Shown piece after piece: positions 27,329-37,063 of a stretch of 64,000 nucleotides of DNA. Below the pieces are notes generated by a model. The model did not search any database. It was not told the origin of the DNA and worked only from the letters and a program-made list of their open reading frames with translations. The stretch comes from Daejeonella sp. GTDB taxonomy: Bacteria; Bacteroidota; Bacteroidia; Sphingobacteriales; Sphingobacteriaceae. The stretch lies in NCBI RefSeq assembly GCF_030684675.1, contig NZ_JAUXXZ010000042.1, positions 53,995-117,994 of the forward strand, in the 5' to 3' direction. The number at the start of each line of letters is the position of its first letter. Positions within the stretch are counted from its first letter, which is position 1. Both the position numbers and the translations under genes were made by a program.

Positions 27329-28960
27329 ATGGCAAATAATAAAAAGAGGGTAGTTTCTTATACATCGATCGTCCTGTTTTGGCTAGCGACTTTTGTATCG
27401 GGCTGTGCAAGTATGCAATCGCCAACAGGCGGACCAAAGGACAGTATACCACCGGGAATAGTCAGCGAGCTTCCAAAAAATTACACAAAAAATTTTACTG
27501 CAAAAAAAGTTGAAATAGAGTTTAATGAATTTGTAAAATTAAGTAATGAGTATACTGAAATTAGTATCTCACCAGCCATGGACATTCCTCCAGGATTCCG
27601 AGTAAAAAAGGAAAATCTGGAAATCGAATTTAAACAGGAACTTGAAGCAAACACAACTTATTCAATAAATTTTGGTAAGGCAATAGCAGATGTCAACGAG
27701 AGTAATATTCTGAAAAATTACTCCTACGTTTTCTCAACAGGAAATGAAATTGATTCTCTTTCCATATCCGGGAGAGTAATCAACTCTCTAACCAAGGAAA
27801 AACTGAAAGATGTTACCGTCTTCATTTTACCTCTTGGTCAGGATTCGCTATTCGGAAAAAAGAAAGCGAGCGTATTCAATATAACTGACACAGCTGGTAC
27901 ATTCAAATTATCCAATCTACGAGAAGATACCTACAAACTATATGCCTTGCTCGAGCAAGGTGGAGATAGAATATACAACGGTCAAAACGAAGAGATTGGC
28001 TTTATGCAAAATCCCCTCAAACTAACAAAAGATACCAGTGGAATTGTTTTGCAGGTATTCAAAGAATATCCCACTGTTTTTATGGTAAAGGATCGTAGAA
28101 TCGAGGGAGATGGGAGAATTAATTTGACCTTTAACAGACCTATAATTGAGCCAACGATAAGCATAATTGAACCGGCAAGCATCGATCAAAGTAAGACAGT
28201 TGAATTCAGCTTGACCCGGGATTCGGCAACAGTATGGTTGCCAGAACTAAGTTTTGATTCAATCGATGTTGTAGTTAACTCAGCGGGAAAAGCACTTGAC
28301 ACTGTCACACTCAGAAGAAATAAAAGAGATACCTATGTCAAATCCCTCGTTGCATCCGACAACCTATCAGGAAGCAAAATCAGACCAGGTTCAGAATTAA
28401 TACTGAAATTTTCTTCCCCTATTCAGTCCTATCAGGAAGCAGAAATCACGCTTCTCGAAGACTCCATACCAGCTAAAGGTTATCAGATAATCAAAGATCC
28501 TAACTCACTTAGAACCTATAGCTTAAAATATCCATGGAAGATAAAAAAACAATATATTTTGAAACTGGCGGAGAATGCCTTTACGGATGTTTTGAGTACT
28601 AAATCAAAGGTTTATTCCAAGAAATTTGAGTTGGATGTTGACGACAATTATGGAAGTATATCCATAAACGTTAGTGTTCCCGACACGACAAAAACCTATC
28701 TGGTTCAATGGTTAAACGAACGGAAAGATATCCTTAAACAAAATTCGATTAAAAAGAACACCTTGCTGAACTATATAAGATACCCTACTGCCAAATATTT
28801 AATCCGTGTTATTTATGATGATAATGCTAATGGGGAATGGGATACCGGAAATGTTAAGGAAGGAAGACAACCCGAAAAAACCTGGAACTTTGACAAAACA
28901 ATCTCTCTTAGACCTAACTGGGATTTAGAGGAAAATGTAGTTATTCCGGATCCTCAATAA
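27329..28960 (+). CDS. Ig-like domain lipoprotein of unknown function
   Basis: 543 residues. The N-terminus is a lipoprotein signal (VSGCAS; Cys near 27) followed by SPTGGPKDSIPPGI, a hallmark of this Bacteroidota group. An SbsA-type Ig-like domain comes first, then a carboxypeptidase-regulatory-like beta-sandwich (about 145-225), then further beta-rich repeats to the end. No enzyme motif. Likely anchored in the outer membrane. It commonly follows mnmG in this phylum. The last 20 bases overlap the convergent carbonic anhydrase gene. Confidence 0.8.
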   Translation: MANNKKRVVSYTSIVLFWLATFVSGCASMQSPTGGPKDSIPPGIVSELPKNYTKNFTAKKVEIEFNEFVKLSNEYTEISISPAMDIPPGFRVKKENLEIEFKQELEANTTYSINFGKAIADVNESNILKNYSYVFSTGNEIDSLSISGRVINSLTKEKLKDVTVFILPLGQDSLFGKKKASVFNITDTAGTFKLSNLREDTYKLYALLEQGGDRIYNGQNEEIGFMQNPLKLTKDTSGIVLQVFKEYPTVFMVKDRRIEGDGRINLTFNRPIIEPTISIIEPASIDQSKTVEFSLTRDSATVWLPELSFDSIDVVVNSAGKALDTVTLRRNKRDTYVKSLVASDNLSGSKIRPGSELILKFSSPIQSYQEAEITLLEDSIPAKGYQIIKDPNSLRTYSLKYPWKIKKQYILKLAENAFTDVLSTKSKVYSKKFELDVDDNYGSISINVSVPDTTKTYLVQWLNERKDILKQNSIKKNTLLNYIRYPTAKYLIRVIYDDNANGEWDTGNVKEGRQPEKTWNFDKTISLRPNWDLEENVVIPDPQ

Positions 28961-29462
28961 ACCACGTGGAATATAATTTATAGTTTTCAGGGAGCTTATT
29001 AAGCATTTCTATTTGCTGATCTGTCAGAGGCTTAATCTTTCTGGCGGGTATGCCCGCATACAAATACCCTGCTTCGCAAACAGTATTCTCAAGAACGATA
29101 GCTCCGGCAGCAATTATACAATACTCATTAACAATAGCATGATCCATCACAATGGCACCCATTCCGATGAGCACATGATCATACAATGTGCAACCATGAA
29201 CGAGCGCGTTATGGCCTATTGAAACATTGTTGCCTATTTCAGTAGCTGCCTTCTGATAGGTACAATGTATTACAGCCCCGTCCTGGATATTGGTATTATT
29301 ACCAATCCTGATATAATTAACATCCCCCCTGATTACAGCATTAAACCAAATGGAGCAATTATTACCTATAACAACATCACCAACTATAGTACTGTTCTCT
29401 GCAAGGAAACAATTAGTCCCAATTTCAGGAAAGACATTCTTAACCGGTAGAATAAGGGCCAT
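28941..29462 (-). CDS. Gamma-type carbonic anhydrase family protein
   Basis: 173-residue left-handed beta-helix of the gamma carbonic anhydrase/YrdA group. Repeats run through almost all of the chain. Zinc ligands are recognisable: His in IQDGAVIHC and the pair in IGHNALVHGC. Whether it hydrates CO2 is not decided by sequence. Convergent with the preceding lipoprotein gene; 11 bases downstream of nadB, so probably in its transcript. Confidence 0.9.
   Translation of the reverse strand: MALILPVKNVFPEIGTNCFLAENSTIVGDVVIGNNCSIWFNAVIRGDVNYIRIGNNTNIQDGAVIHCTYQKAATEIGNNVSIGHNALVHGCTLYDHVLIGMGAIVMDHAIVNEYCIIAAGAIVLENTVCEAGYLYAGIPARKIKPLTDQQIEMLNKLPENYKLYSTWFIEDPE
28961..28972. promoter_or_regulatory. 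Weak parS-like core
   Basis: ACCACGTGGAAT keeps the 8-bp core CCACGTGG and most of one arm of the two sites near mnmG, but the other arm is lost. It lies in the last codons of the carbonic anhydrase gene. It may be chance. Confidence 0.3.
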
Positions 29463-29473
29463 AAAAAAATATA

Positions 29474-31063
29474 TTAAAAAACAGTATCATGTGGATCAAG
29501 CGCATGGGGCTTATAGTCAGTTGTATAATGAAGCCCCCTGCTCTCTTTTCGTAACATTGCTGATTTTATAACGATGTAAGCATTCTGAATAACATTTCGA
29601 AGCTCACATAATTTAACAGACAGTGTTGTCTTCTTGTAAAAACTTTCGGTTTCTTCATACAACAAGCCTAAACGTCGCATGGCTCTTTCCAGTCGGAAAT
29701 CAGATCTTACAATTCCAACATAATCACTCATAACCTTTTGGGTTTCGCGAAGATTGTGAGTTACCAGAATGTCTTCATTTGAAAGTTTGGTATCTGTTTC
29801 GTCCCATTCAGGTATACTATCAGGAATTTCATAATTCTTAAATACTTTGATCGCATCTTCATAAATTCTGTGAGCAAAAACGGGAGCTTCGAGCAAAGAA
29901 TTAGACGCCAGTCTGTTTGCTCCATGCAGGCCGGTTGAGGTACACTCTCCACAGGCATAGAGCCTGTGAATAGAGGACTTACCATCCTCGTCAACAAGTA
30001 TACCACCACACATATAATGAGCTGCAGGGGTAACAGGAATTAGATCACGAGTCATATCCAGACCGATGCTCAAACATTTTGCGTAAATATTAGGGAAATG
30101 GGATAAAATATCAGCCTTTTCGCGATGTCTGATGTCAAGATAAACAAAATCATCACCTGATTTTTTCATTTCAGCATCGATAGCTCTCGCTACAATATCA
30201 CGCGGAGCTAAAGAACCGCGTTCATCATAATTCTGCATAAACTCCTCGCCATTCTTCGTTTTAAGCACACCGCCAAAACCACGAACAGCCTCAGATATTA
30301 AAAACGAAGGATATTCTCCGGGATTATATAAAGCCGTAGGATGGAATTGAATAAATTCCATATTTCTCACTTTTGCCTTAGCACGATAAGCCATGGCAAT
30401 TCCATCGCCGGTTGCGATAACAGGATTTGTAGTTGTAGCATAAATATGACCAGCACCGCCGGAAGCCATTAAAGTCACCCTCGATAAAAACTTTTCAACT
30501 TTATTAGTTGAGGTATCAAGCGCATAAATCCCGTAGCATTCAATATTATCTGATTTTCTACCAACTAATTCGCCAATATGATGTTGAGTTATTAATTCAA
30601 CTGCGAAAAAATGTGTTAAAATCTCAATATTAGGGTCACTATGGATTTGGGCAAGCAGTGCTCTTTCAATTTCAAAACCGGTTATATCCTTATAGTGAAG
30701 AACCCGACTTTCAGAATGGCCACCTTCTTTAGCAAGGTCAAATATTCCTTTGTTTGTTTTATCAAAATGGGTACCGTACCTAATAATTTCATCAATACGT
30801 GCAGGTCCCTCTTTAACAACAATCTCAACTATGTTCCGGTCACACAGTCCATCGCCGGCAATTAATGTATCATCAATATGCTTTTCAAATGAATCTTCCT
30901 CTTTATCCACAACAACAGCAACACCACCCTGCGCATATTTAGTATTGGATTCATCCTCATTAGCTTTTGTAACTATCAGAACCTTACCGTATTTGGCAGC
31001 TTTTAATGCAAAACTTAATCCTGCAATCCCGGATCCTATCACTAAAAAATCAACATTTTTCAT
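29474..31063 (-). CDS. nadB: L-aspartate oxidase
   Basis: First enzyme of de novo NAD synthesis: oxidises aspartate to iminoaspartate, the substrate of NadA. 529 residues. FAD fingerprint VIGSGIAGLSFALKAAKYG (8-26), then NTKYAQGGVAVV, the HxxG region EGGHSESRVLHYKD, EFIQFHPTALYNPG, and the helical cap with Arg-rich ERAMRRLG. It is divergent from nadA, across the 408-bp AT-rich gap. nadC is not in the window. Confidence 0.96.
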   Translation of the reverse strand: MKNVDFLVIGSGIAGLSFALKAAKYGKVLIVTKANEDESNTKYAQGGVAVVVDKEEDSFEKHIDDTLIAGDGLCDRNIVEIVVKEGPARIDEIIRYGTHFDKTNKGIFDLAKEGGHSESRVLHYKDITGFEIERALLAQIHSDPNIEILTHFFAVELITQHHIGELVGRKSDNIECYGIYALDTSTNKVEKFLSRVTLMASGGAGHIYATTTNPVIATGDGIAMAYRAKAKVRNMEFIQFHPTALYNPGEYPSFLISEAVRGFGGVLKTKNGEEFMQNYDERGSLAPRDIVARAIDAEMKKSGDDFVYLDIRHREKADILSHFPNIYAKCLSIGLDMTRDLIPVTPAAHYMCGGILVDEDGKSSIHRLYACGECTSTGLHGANRLASNSLLEAPVFAHRIYEDAIKVFKNYEIPDSIPEWDETDTKLSNEDILVTHNLRETQKVMSDYVGIVRSDFRLERAMRRLGLLYEETESFYKKTTLSVKLCELRNVIQNAYIVIKSAMLRKESRGLHYTTDYKPHALDPHDTVF

Positions 31064-31471
31064 GCATGAAAAATTATGGAATATTGAATATTAATAAACA
31101 TGTTAACAAGCTCCTCAAAGATGTTAATTTAGTACTATTACTGGTTGATTATTTTACAAACAGACTCATAAATACTTCTAATAAGCCGAATTTACCTTAT
31201 TTTTGAATTAGTTATGAGCAAAATATAAAGAGTATTCCACTTTTTACAAGAAGCAAAAAACAAACAAATAAAATTTCTAAAAAATACTCGTAAAAGTAAA
31301 TACCTTAATAATCAATTAATTAAACAAAAAATATGTTTAGAATTTGTGGATAATTAATTAAAAATAAATAAGACGATAGAATATTTAGTTTATTACTCAC
31401 AATACCAACACTCTAATAAACAATAAGATTCTTATCTATAATATAAATTATAATTATTGAATAGTTGATAA
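31064..31471. other. AT-rich nadB-nadA gap, candidate replication origin
   Basis: 408 bases without a gene, by eye the most AT-rich stretch of the window. It holds an exact DnaA box, TTATCCACA on the minus strand at 31353-31345, near its right side. Long A/T tracts lie on both sides, and a looser match TTATCTATA lies at 31432-31440. Two parS-like sites are about 6 kb to the left. The promoters of nadA and nadB must also be here, but no consensus box was recognised. The origin assignment is inference from these signs and the composition shift across it. Confidence 0.5.
31345..31353 (-). promoter_or_regulatory. DnaA box
   Basis: The plus strand reads TGTGGATAA, whose complement TTATCCACA is the exact consensus DnaA box. 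It is followed at once by TTAATTAA-rich sequence that could melt. Confidence 0.55.
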
Positions 31472-32464
31472 ATGGATACCTTAGAAGAATTAAATATTAA
31501 AGGTTTTATTGATGAGCCAATAGATCCGACTCTTGATCTTTTTACTGAAATTAACAGACTGAAAAAGGAAAAAAATGCAGTTATTTTAGCGCATTATTAT
31601 CAGGAGCCTGACATCCAGGATATTGCAGATTTTATTGGAGACAGTTTGGGTTTATCACAGCAGGCAGCTAAAACAGACGCAGATGTAATTGTATTTGCCG
31701 GTGTTCATTTTATGGCCGAAACAGCAAAAATATTATCTCCGTCAAAAAAAGTATTATTGCCTGATTTAAAAGCAGGATGTTCATTATCAGATAGTTGTCC
31801 GCCAAAATTATTTGCAAAGTTTAAAGAGAAGTATCCAGATCATTTAGTAATAACCTATGTAAATTGTACTGCTGAGTTAAAAGCGATGAGCGATATAGTT
31901 TGTACTTCCTCAAATGCAGTACAAATTGTGGAAAGCTTACCTAAAGATCAGAAAATTATTTTTGGACCGGATAAAAATTTAGGCGCCTGGGTAGCCAAGA
32001 AAACTGGCAGGGATTTAGTTTTATGGAACGGGGCATGTATGGTTCATGAAATTTTTTCACAGCAGCGTATTTTAAAATTAAAAAACAGACATCCGGAAGC
32101 TAAATTTATTGCACATCCTGAATGTGAAGAAGCTATTTTAAAGATGGCTGATTTTATAGGATCTACTACCGGTTTGTTGAAGTACACTATAAATAATCCG
32201 GCTAAGGAGTTTATTGTGGCTACTGAAAGTGGTATTATCCATCAGATGGAAAAGGCTAATCCGGATAAAATATTTATTCCGGCTCCGCCTGATAATTCAT
32301 GCGCATGCAATGATTGTCCGCATATGAAAAGAAATACACTTGAGAAGCTTTACTTGTGTATAAAGAATGGTCTGCCGGAAGTTACGGTTCCAGCAGAAAT
32401 TATAAAAAGAGCTCAGTTACCCATTGAACGTATGCTAGAAATTTCTGCCAAACTAGGTTTATAA
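31472..32464 (+). CDS. nadA: Quinolinate synthase NadA
   Basis: Iron-sulfur enzyme that condenses iminoaspartate with dihydroxyacetone phosphate to quinolinate. 330 residues. Characteristic motifs: [46 protein letters not shown] and [11 protein letters not shown], supplying the three cluster cysteines. It lies opposite nadB, together giving the aspartate route to NAD. The next gene follows after one base. Confidence 0.97.
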   Translation: MDTLEELNIKGFIDEPIDPTLDLFTEINRLKKEKNAVILAHYYQEPDIQDIADFIGDSLGLSQQAAKTDADVIVFAGVHFMAETAKILSPSKKVLLPDLKAGCSLSDSCPPKLFAKFKEKYPDHLVITYVNCTAELKAMSDIVCTSSNAVQIVESLPKDQKIIFGPDKNLGAWVAKKTGRDLVLWNGACMVHEIFSQQRILKLKNRHPEAKFIAHPECEEAILKMADFIGSTTGLLKYTINNPAKEFIVATESGIIHQMEKANPDKIFIPAPPDNSCACNDCPHMKRNTLEKLYLCIKNGLPEVTVPAEIIKRAQLPIERMLEISAKLGL

Positions 32465-32465
32465 A

Positions 32466-33701
32466 ATGAATGAAGGTACATCGGGTTTTTTAAAGAACTA
32501 TGCCAGTATCATCAGGCTACTTCTTGGTATAACGATTGGAACCTTTTTGGGTATGTTTTTAGGCAAGCAGGTTGAAGTTATTAAACCCATTGGGGATATA
32601 TTTTTAAACCTCCTTTTTACAGCAGTAATACCCCTTATTTTTTTCGCGATAGCATCCTCAATAGCCAATATTGACCGTTCAAAAAAAATGGGTAAGGTTA
32701 TGATGGTTATGATCCTTGTATTTTTGGGAACAGTGCTTATATCGGCCATACTAACAATTTTCACAGTTTGGATATTTCCTCTTCCACAGAATATTGAAAC
32801 TGCAGCAAACGTAGTAGAAGAGGTACATACAGCAAGTTTTGGTGAGCAGGCAACCAGTTTATTAACAGTCAATGAATTTTCGGACTTATTATCCCGAAAG
32901 AGTATGCTGGCATTCATTATATTTTCCCTGTTTATTGGATTTGCAACCTCAAGATCTGGCGAAGTGGCCGAGCCTTTTAAGAAATTTCTGATAGCAGGCG
33001 ATGAGGTTATGAAGCAATTCCTGATCATGATAATGAAGCTTGCACCTATTGGATTAGGGGCTTATTTTGCATACCAGGTAGGTGTCTTTGGTCCTCAGCT
33101 ATTTGGAACTTATGGTCACTCTATGGCCATATATTATGGTTTTTGCACCTTTTATTTCATTGTATTCTTTACTCTTTATGCTTTCATAGCCGGCGGAATT
33201 CCGGGAGTCAAAATTTTCTGGAAGAATAATATCGTTCCAACATTTACAGCAGTAAGTACTTGTAGTAGTGTCGCAACAATTCCGGCTAACCTTGCTGCTG
33301 CCCGGGCGATGAAGATACCCGAGCATATCAGTAACCTGGTTATTCCTCTTGGAGCCCCGCTTCATAAAGATGGGTCAAGTGTTTCTTCAATAATAAAAAT
33401 TGCAGCCGTATTTGCGATAATGGGGAAGGATTTTATGGATCCGGGCACCATCTTGATGGCTCTGGGTATAACTATCATTGTAAGTATGGTAGAGGGTGGA
33501 ATTCCAAATGGGGGTTACATAGGAGAAATTCTGGTAATGACCGTTTATGGATTTCCTGTTGAAATGTTACCTGTTGTAATGATAATAGGCACTCTTGTAG
33601 ATCCCATGGCTACCGTTTTAAATGCTACAGGTGATACTGTTTCGGCTATGCTGGTGACCAGGTTTACAGAAGGAAAAAACTGGCTTAAAACTGCTATTTA
33701 A
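32466..33701 (+). CDS. Dicarboxylate/amino acid:cation symporter (SDF family)
   Basis: Membrane transporter of the glutamate/aspartate/C4-dicarboxylate:Na+/H+ type. 411 residues with about eight membrane segments. The two hairpin signatures are visible: the serine-rich AVSTCSSVATIPANLAAA, and IPLGAPLHKDGSSVSSI, with DPMATVLNATGD near the C-terminus. It starts one base past nadA. Cotranscription with an aspartate-using pathway hints at aspartate or related dicarboxylate uptake, but this is inference. Confidence 0.9.
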   Translation: MNEGTSGFLKNYASIIRLLLGITIGTFLGMFLGKQVEVIKPIGDIFLNLLFTAVIPLIFFAIASSIANIDRSKKMGKVMMVMILVFLGTVLISAILTIFTVWIFPLPQNIETAANVVEEVHTASFGEQATSLLTVNEFSDLLSRKSMLAFIIFSLFIGFATSRSGEVAEPFKKFLIAGDEVMKQFLIMIMKLAPIGLGAYFAYQVGVFGPQLFGTYGHSMAIYYGFCTFYFIVFFTLYAFIAGGIPGVKIFWKNNIVPTFTAVSTCSSVATIPANLAAARAMKIPEHISNLVIPLGAPLHKDGSSVSSIIKIAAVFAIMGKDFMDPGTILMALGITIIVSMVEGGIPNGGYIGEILVMTVYGFPVEMLPVVMIIGTLVDPMATVLNATGDTVSAMLVTRFTEGKNWLKTAI

Positions 33702-33707
33702 ATTGCC

Positions 33708-34427
33708 ATGAATTTTATTTTTTCATTATACCTTTTCATTTTTTCTTTTTTCCACGAACAGCCGATAGATCTGAATACCAGATTTAATACCGGGCAACTG
33801 ATCGTGGTAACTACAAATTCCTGGAATAAGATTGAGGGTAAGATGTCTGTTTATAAATATAAAGGAAATCGCTGGGTGCCCGTTTTTACAAAAATCCCAA
33901 TTGTTACAGGCAGGAGTGGGATGGCCTGGGGAAAAGGTTTGCACAAAGCAGAACTGAACAGGGGAAAATTAAAAAAAGAGGGTGATGGAAACTCACCAGC
34001 AGGGATATTTCATCTGAGTGGTTTGTTTGGCTATGAGGATATTCGTTCTGAAATGAATTCTATGAAAGTTGATGATCGGACTTTTTGTATAGATGATTCA
34101 AAATCAGCATATTATAATCAGATAGTTAAGTCAGATACAGTCAAAAAGGACTGGAATTCAGCCGAAACTATGCGTATGAAAAGCGATGTGTATAAGTTTG
34201 GAATTTTTGTGGATTATAATGTGAAGCCTGCTATACCCAATATGGGATCTTGTATTTTTATGCATATCTGGAGCGGAAGTAATAAGCCAACGGCTGGTTG
34301 TACTGCGATGAAGGAGTCTGATATTTTAAAACTGATTGATTTTCTTGACAAAAGGAAGAACCCGATCCTGGTTCAGGTGCCACAATCTGAGTACAGCAAG
34401 TTAAAAGGCATGTATAAATTACCATAA
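33708..34427 (+). CDS. Exported L,D-transpeptidase-like protein (YkuD fold)
   Basis: 239 residues with an N-terminal hydrophobic signal. Near the C-terminus it reads MHIWSGSNKPTAGCTAM, the His...GC motif of YkuD domains with the nucleophilic Cys near residue 197. The upstream GDGNSPAGIFHLSGLFGY segment is also typical of the YcfS/YafK-like branch. Such enzymes crosslink peptidoglycan or attach proteins to it; this divergent branch has no proven role. It begins six bases past the symporter stop. Confidence 0.82.
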   Translation: MNFIFSLYLFIFSFFHEQPIDLNTRFNTGQLIVVTTNSWNKIEGKMSVYKYKGNRWVPVFTKIPIVTGRSGMAWGKGLHKAELNRGKLKKEGDGNSPAGIFHLSGLFGYEDIRSEMNSMKVDDRTFCIDDSKSAYYNQIVKSDTVKKDWNSAETMRMKSDVYKFGIFVDYNVKPAIPNMGSCIFMHIWSGSNKPTAGCTAMKESDILKLIDFLDKRKNPILVQVPQSEYSKLKGMYKLP

Positions 34428-34482
34428 GCCTTAAACTGCGCTTCTTTAAAAAATTAGCACCTTTGTATTTTAAAAGCTAAAT

Positions 34483-35532
34483 ATGTTTGAAAATAAAGGA
34501 CGCACAGAGATTGAGCAATTGGGTGAATTTGGCCTTATCGATCATTTGACGAAAAATTTTGATATAAAAAACGAGAGTACAGTAAAGGCTATAGGAGATG
34601 ATGCTGCTGTACTTAGTTTTGAAGGAAAGAAAACCCTAATATCTACAGATCTCTTACTCGAGGGAATCCACTTCGATCTTTCTTATACTCCATTAAAGCA
34701 TTTAGGATACAAGGCAATTCAGGTCAACCTAAGCGACATTTATGCGATGAATGGAACTGCTACCCAGGTAACAGTTTCTATCGGCTTATCGAGCAAATTT
34801 CCGCTTGAAGCTGTCGAAGAATTGTATCAGGGAATCAGTATTGCCTGTGAAAAATTTGGTGTAGACCTTGCCGGAGGTGACACCACTTCATCAAAACAGG
34901 GCCTTGTGATTAGTGTAACCAGCATTGGTTATGCTGATGAAAAGGACATATGCTACAGAAGTGGTGCAAATGAGGGAGATCTTTTATGTGTTTCGGGGGA
35001 TCTTGGCGGTGCTTATATCGGTCTGCAGTTATTGGAGCGCGAAAAGGGTATTTTTCTTGAAAACCCCAATATACAACCCGACCTGGAAGGAAAGGATTAT
35101 ATTGTTGAACGGCAGCTGAAGCCAGAAGCCCGAAAAGATATAGTTGAGGCTTTGAAACAGATGAAGATCAAACCAACAGCGATGATCGATATTTCGGATG
35201 GCCTTGCTTCTGAGATTTTGCACATCTGCAAGCAATCGGATAAGGGCTGTAATTTGTATGAAGAAAAGATCCCGATTGACCCAATGACCTACGATACAGC
35301 CCGTGATTTTGGAATCGACCCAACTGTGTGTGCATTAAACGGAGGTGAAGATTACGAATTGCTCTTTACCATCAAACAGTCGGATTTCGAAAAGATCAGG
35401 AATAATCCGGATATCTCAATCATCGGACACATGACAGAAGCTTCGGCAGGCTGTAACCTGATTTCAAAATCAGAGAAGGTTCATCCAATCAAAGCACAGG
35501 GATGGAATTCTTTAAAGGGAAACCAGGAATGA
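34483..35532 (+). CDS. thiL: Thiamine-monophosphate kinase
   Basis: Phosphorylates thiamine monophosphate to the active cofactor thiamine diphosphate. 349 residues of the PurM/ThiL fold. Conserved motifs: IGDDAAVL near residue 37, STDLLLEGIHFD, LSDIYAMNG, GGDTTSSK, SGDLGGAYIGL and MIDISDGLASEI. All metal-binding Asp residues are in place. Stands 55 bases after the YkuD gene; CACCTTTG about 20 bases before the ATG is close to a -7 box. Confidence 0.95.
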   Translation: MFENKGRTEIEQLGEFGLIDHLTKNFDIKNESTVKAIGDDAAVLSFEGKKTLISTDLLLEGIHFDLSYTPLKHLGYKAIQVNLSDIYAMNGTATQVTVSIGLSSKFPLEAVEELYQGISIACEKFGVDLAGGDTTSSKQGLVISVTSIGYADEKDICYRSGANEGDLLCVSGDLGGAYIGLQLLEREKGIFLENPNIQPDLEGKDYIVERQLKPEARKDIVEALKQMKIKPTAMIDISDGLASEILHICKQSDKGCNLYEEKIPIDPMTYDTARDFGIDPTVCALNGGEDYELLFTIKQSDFEKIRNNPDISIIGHMTEASAGCNLISKSEKVHPIKAQGWNSLKGNQE

Positions 35533-35583
35533 TTTCCCGGGCAGAAGGCTGAGAATTTTTATATTTAGGTAATTATTGCAAAA

Positions 35584-37041
35584 ATGATTCTAAGAACAAG
35601 TAAGCTCATTTTATTTCTTCTCATTTTTTCAACGGTGCTAAATGCTCAAAACAAAAATGTTGATGCACCAGCCCCTGTTTTCCCTTTGCCCACAGAGGAG
35701 CAGATGCAGTGGCACGAGATGGAGACTAATGCATTTGTGCATTTTACATCCAATACTTTTACCGGTCTGGAATGGGGTTATGGCGACGAAAAGGAATCGA
35801 TATTTAATCCAACAGCTCTTGATACCCGGCAATGGGCCAAAGTCCTGAAAGAAACCGGTTTTAAAACGCTGATTCTGACTACAAAGCATCATGATGGCTT
35901 TTGTCTCTGGCCAAGTAAATACACAGAACATTCGATAAAAAACAGTCCTTATAAGAATGGTAAAGGGGATCTTGTAAAGGAAACAGCGGAGGCTGCAAAA
36001 AAATACGGACTAAAATTTGGGGTTTATCTCTCTCCATGGGATAGAAATCACCCGGAATATGGAAAGCCGGCTTATCTGGATTATTACCGAAATCAGCTTA
36101 GCGAATTGTTTAGCAATTATGGTCCCGTTTTCGAAATGTGGTTTGATGGTGCCAATGGGGGTGATGGATATTATGGGGGTTCACGCGAAATCCGCAAAAT
36201 AAACGCGGTTAGTTATTACGACTGGCCAAAAACTCTGGATATAGTTCGTAATATTCAGCCCAATGTGATCTTTTTTAGTGATGCCGGACCGGGTGTAAGA
36301 TGGGTAGGTAATGAACGTGGACTGGCGGGTGAAACTAACTGGAATACCATATCTACAGATACCTTGCATGCAGGTAAACCAGGGATATCGGACATCTTAA
36401 ATTCAGGTTCGGCAGATGGGGATAAATGGGTGCCGGCAGAGGTGGATGTATCAATCCGTCCGGGATGGTTTTATCATGCCAATGAAGATTCCAAAGTAAA
36501 AACCGCAGAGCAATTGTTCGAGATCTATCTGAGTTCGGTTGGCCGTGGTTCGACACTTTTACTCAATATTCCGCCCGATCAGCGCGGACTTTTCCATGAA
36601 AAGGATATTGAATCCCTGAAGGGATATAAAAAGTTACTGGATACTGAGTTTGCTTTCAATATTGCTAAAAAGGCCAGGGTAAAAACCAGCTCCACCCGAT
36701 CAAATTCTCCTATTTATGCAGGTAAAATGATTACGGACGAAAAAAAAGACACTTATTGGACTACCGATGATGATTTGAATATCGGTAGCTTTGAAATTGA
36801 TCTGGGTAAAACAGCAACAGTTAAGTATATCGTATTGCAAGAATATATTCGTCTGGGGCAAAGAGTAAAGGCATTTACTGTCGATATCTGGAAAGATGGT
36901 ACCTGGCAAAAAGTTGCCGCAGCAACAACGATAGGATATAAAAGAATATTGAGGATAGATCCTGTCAATACTTCGAGAATCAGGGTAAATATCAATGATT
37001 CCAAGGCTTGCCCATTAATCTCAAGTGTTGAGATCTATTGA
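35584..37041 (+). CDS. Exported alpha-L-fucosidase, GH29, with F5/8-type C-terminal domain
   Basis: 485 residues with a signal peptide ending near LNAQ (about 22). The GH29 barrel covers about 30-350: WHEMETNAFVHFTSNTFTG, TTKHHDGFCLWPS and the nucleophile Asp188 in EMWFDGANGG. A discoidin/F5-8-type beta-sandwich at about 355-485 probably binds carbohydrate. It removes terminal alpha-L-fucose from glycans outside or in the periplasm. It stands alone, without a SusCD pair or other glycosidases, so it is not a classic polysaccharide utilisation locus. Confidence 0.9.
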   Translation: MILRTSKLILFLLIFSTVLNAQNKNVDAPAPVFPLPTEEQMQWHEMETNAFVHFTSNTFTGLEWGYGDEKESIFNPTALDTRQWAKVLKETGFKTLILTTKHHDGFCLWPSKYTEHSIKNSPYKNGKGDLVKETAEAAKKYGLKFGVYLSPWDRNHPEYGKPAYLDYYRNQLSELFSNYGPVFEMWFDGANGGDGYYGGSREIRKINAVSYYDWPKTLDIVRNIQPNVIFFSDAGPGVRWVGNERGLAGETNWNTISTDTLHAGKPGISDILNSGSADGDKWVPAEVDVSIRPGWFYHANEDSKVKTAEQLFEIYLSSVGRGSTLLLNIPPDQRGLFHEKDIESLKGYKKLLDTEFAFNIAKKARVKTSSTRSNSPIYAGKMITDEKKDTYWTTDDDLNIGSFEIDLGKTATVKYIVLQEYIRLGQRVKAFTVDIWKDGTWQKVAAATTIGYKRILRIDPVNTSRIRVNINDSKACPLISSVEIY

Positions 37042-37063
37042 TTAAACCTAACTGTCTAAAGAG

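Noticed and set aside
33750..33762. TTCCACGAACA as a parS half-site
   Set aside because: Only one arm matches, and it lies inside the YkuD-type gene.
35584..37041. Polysaccharide utilisation locus around the fucosidase
   Set aside because: No SusC/SusD pair, regulator or further glycosidase nearby.
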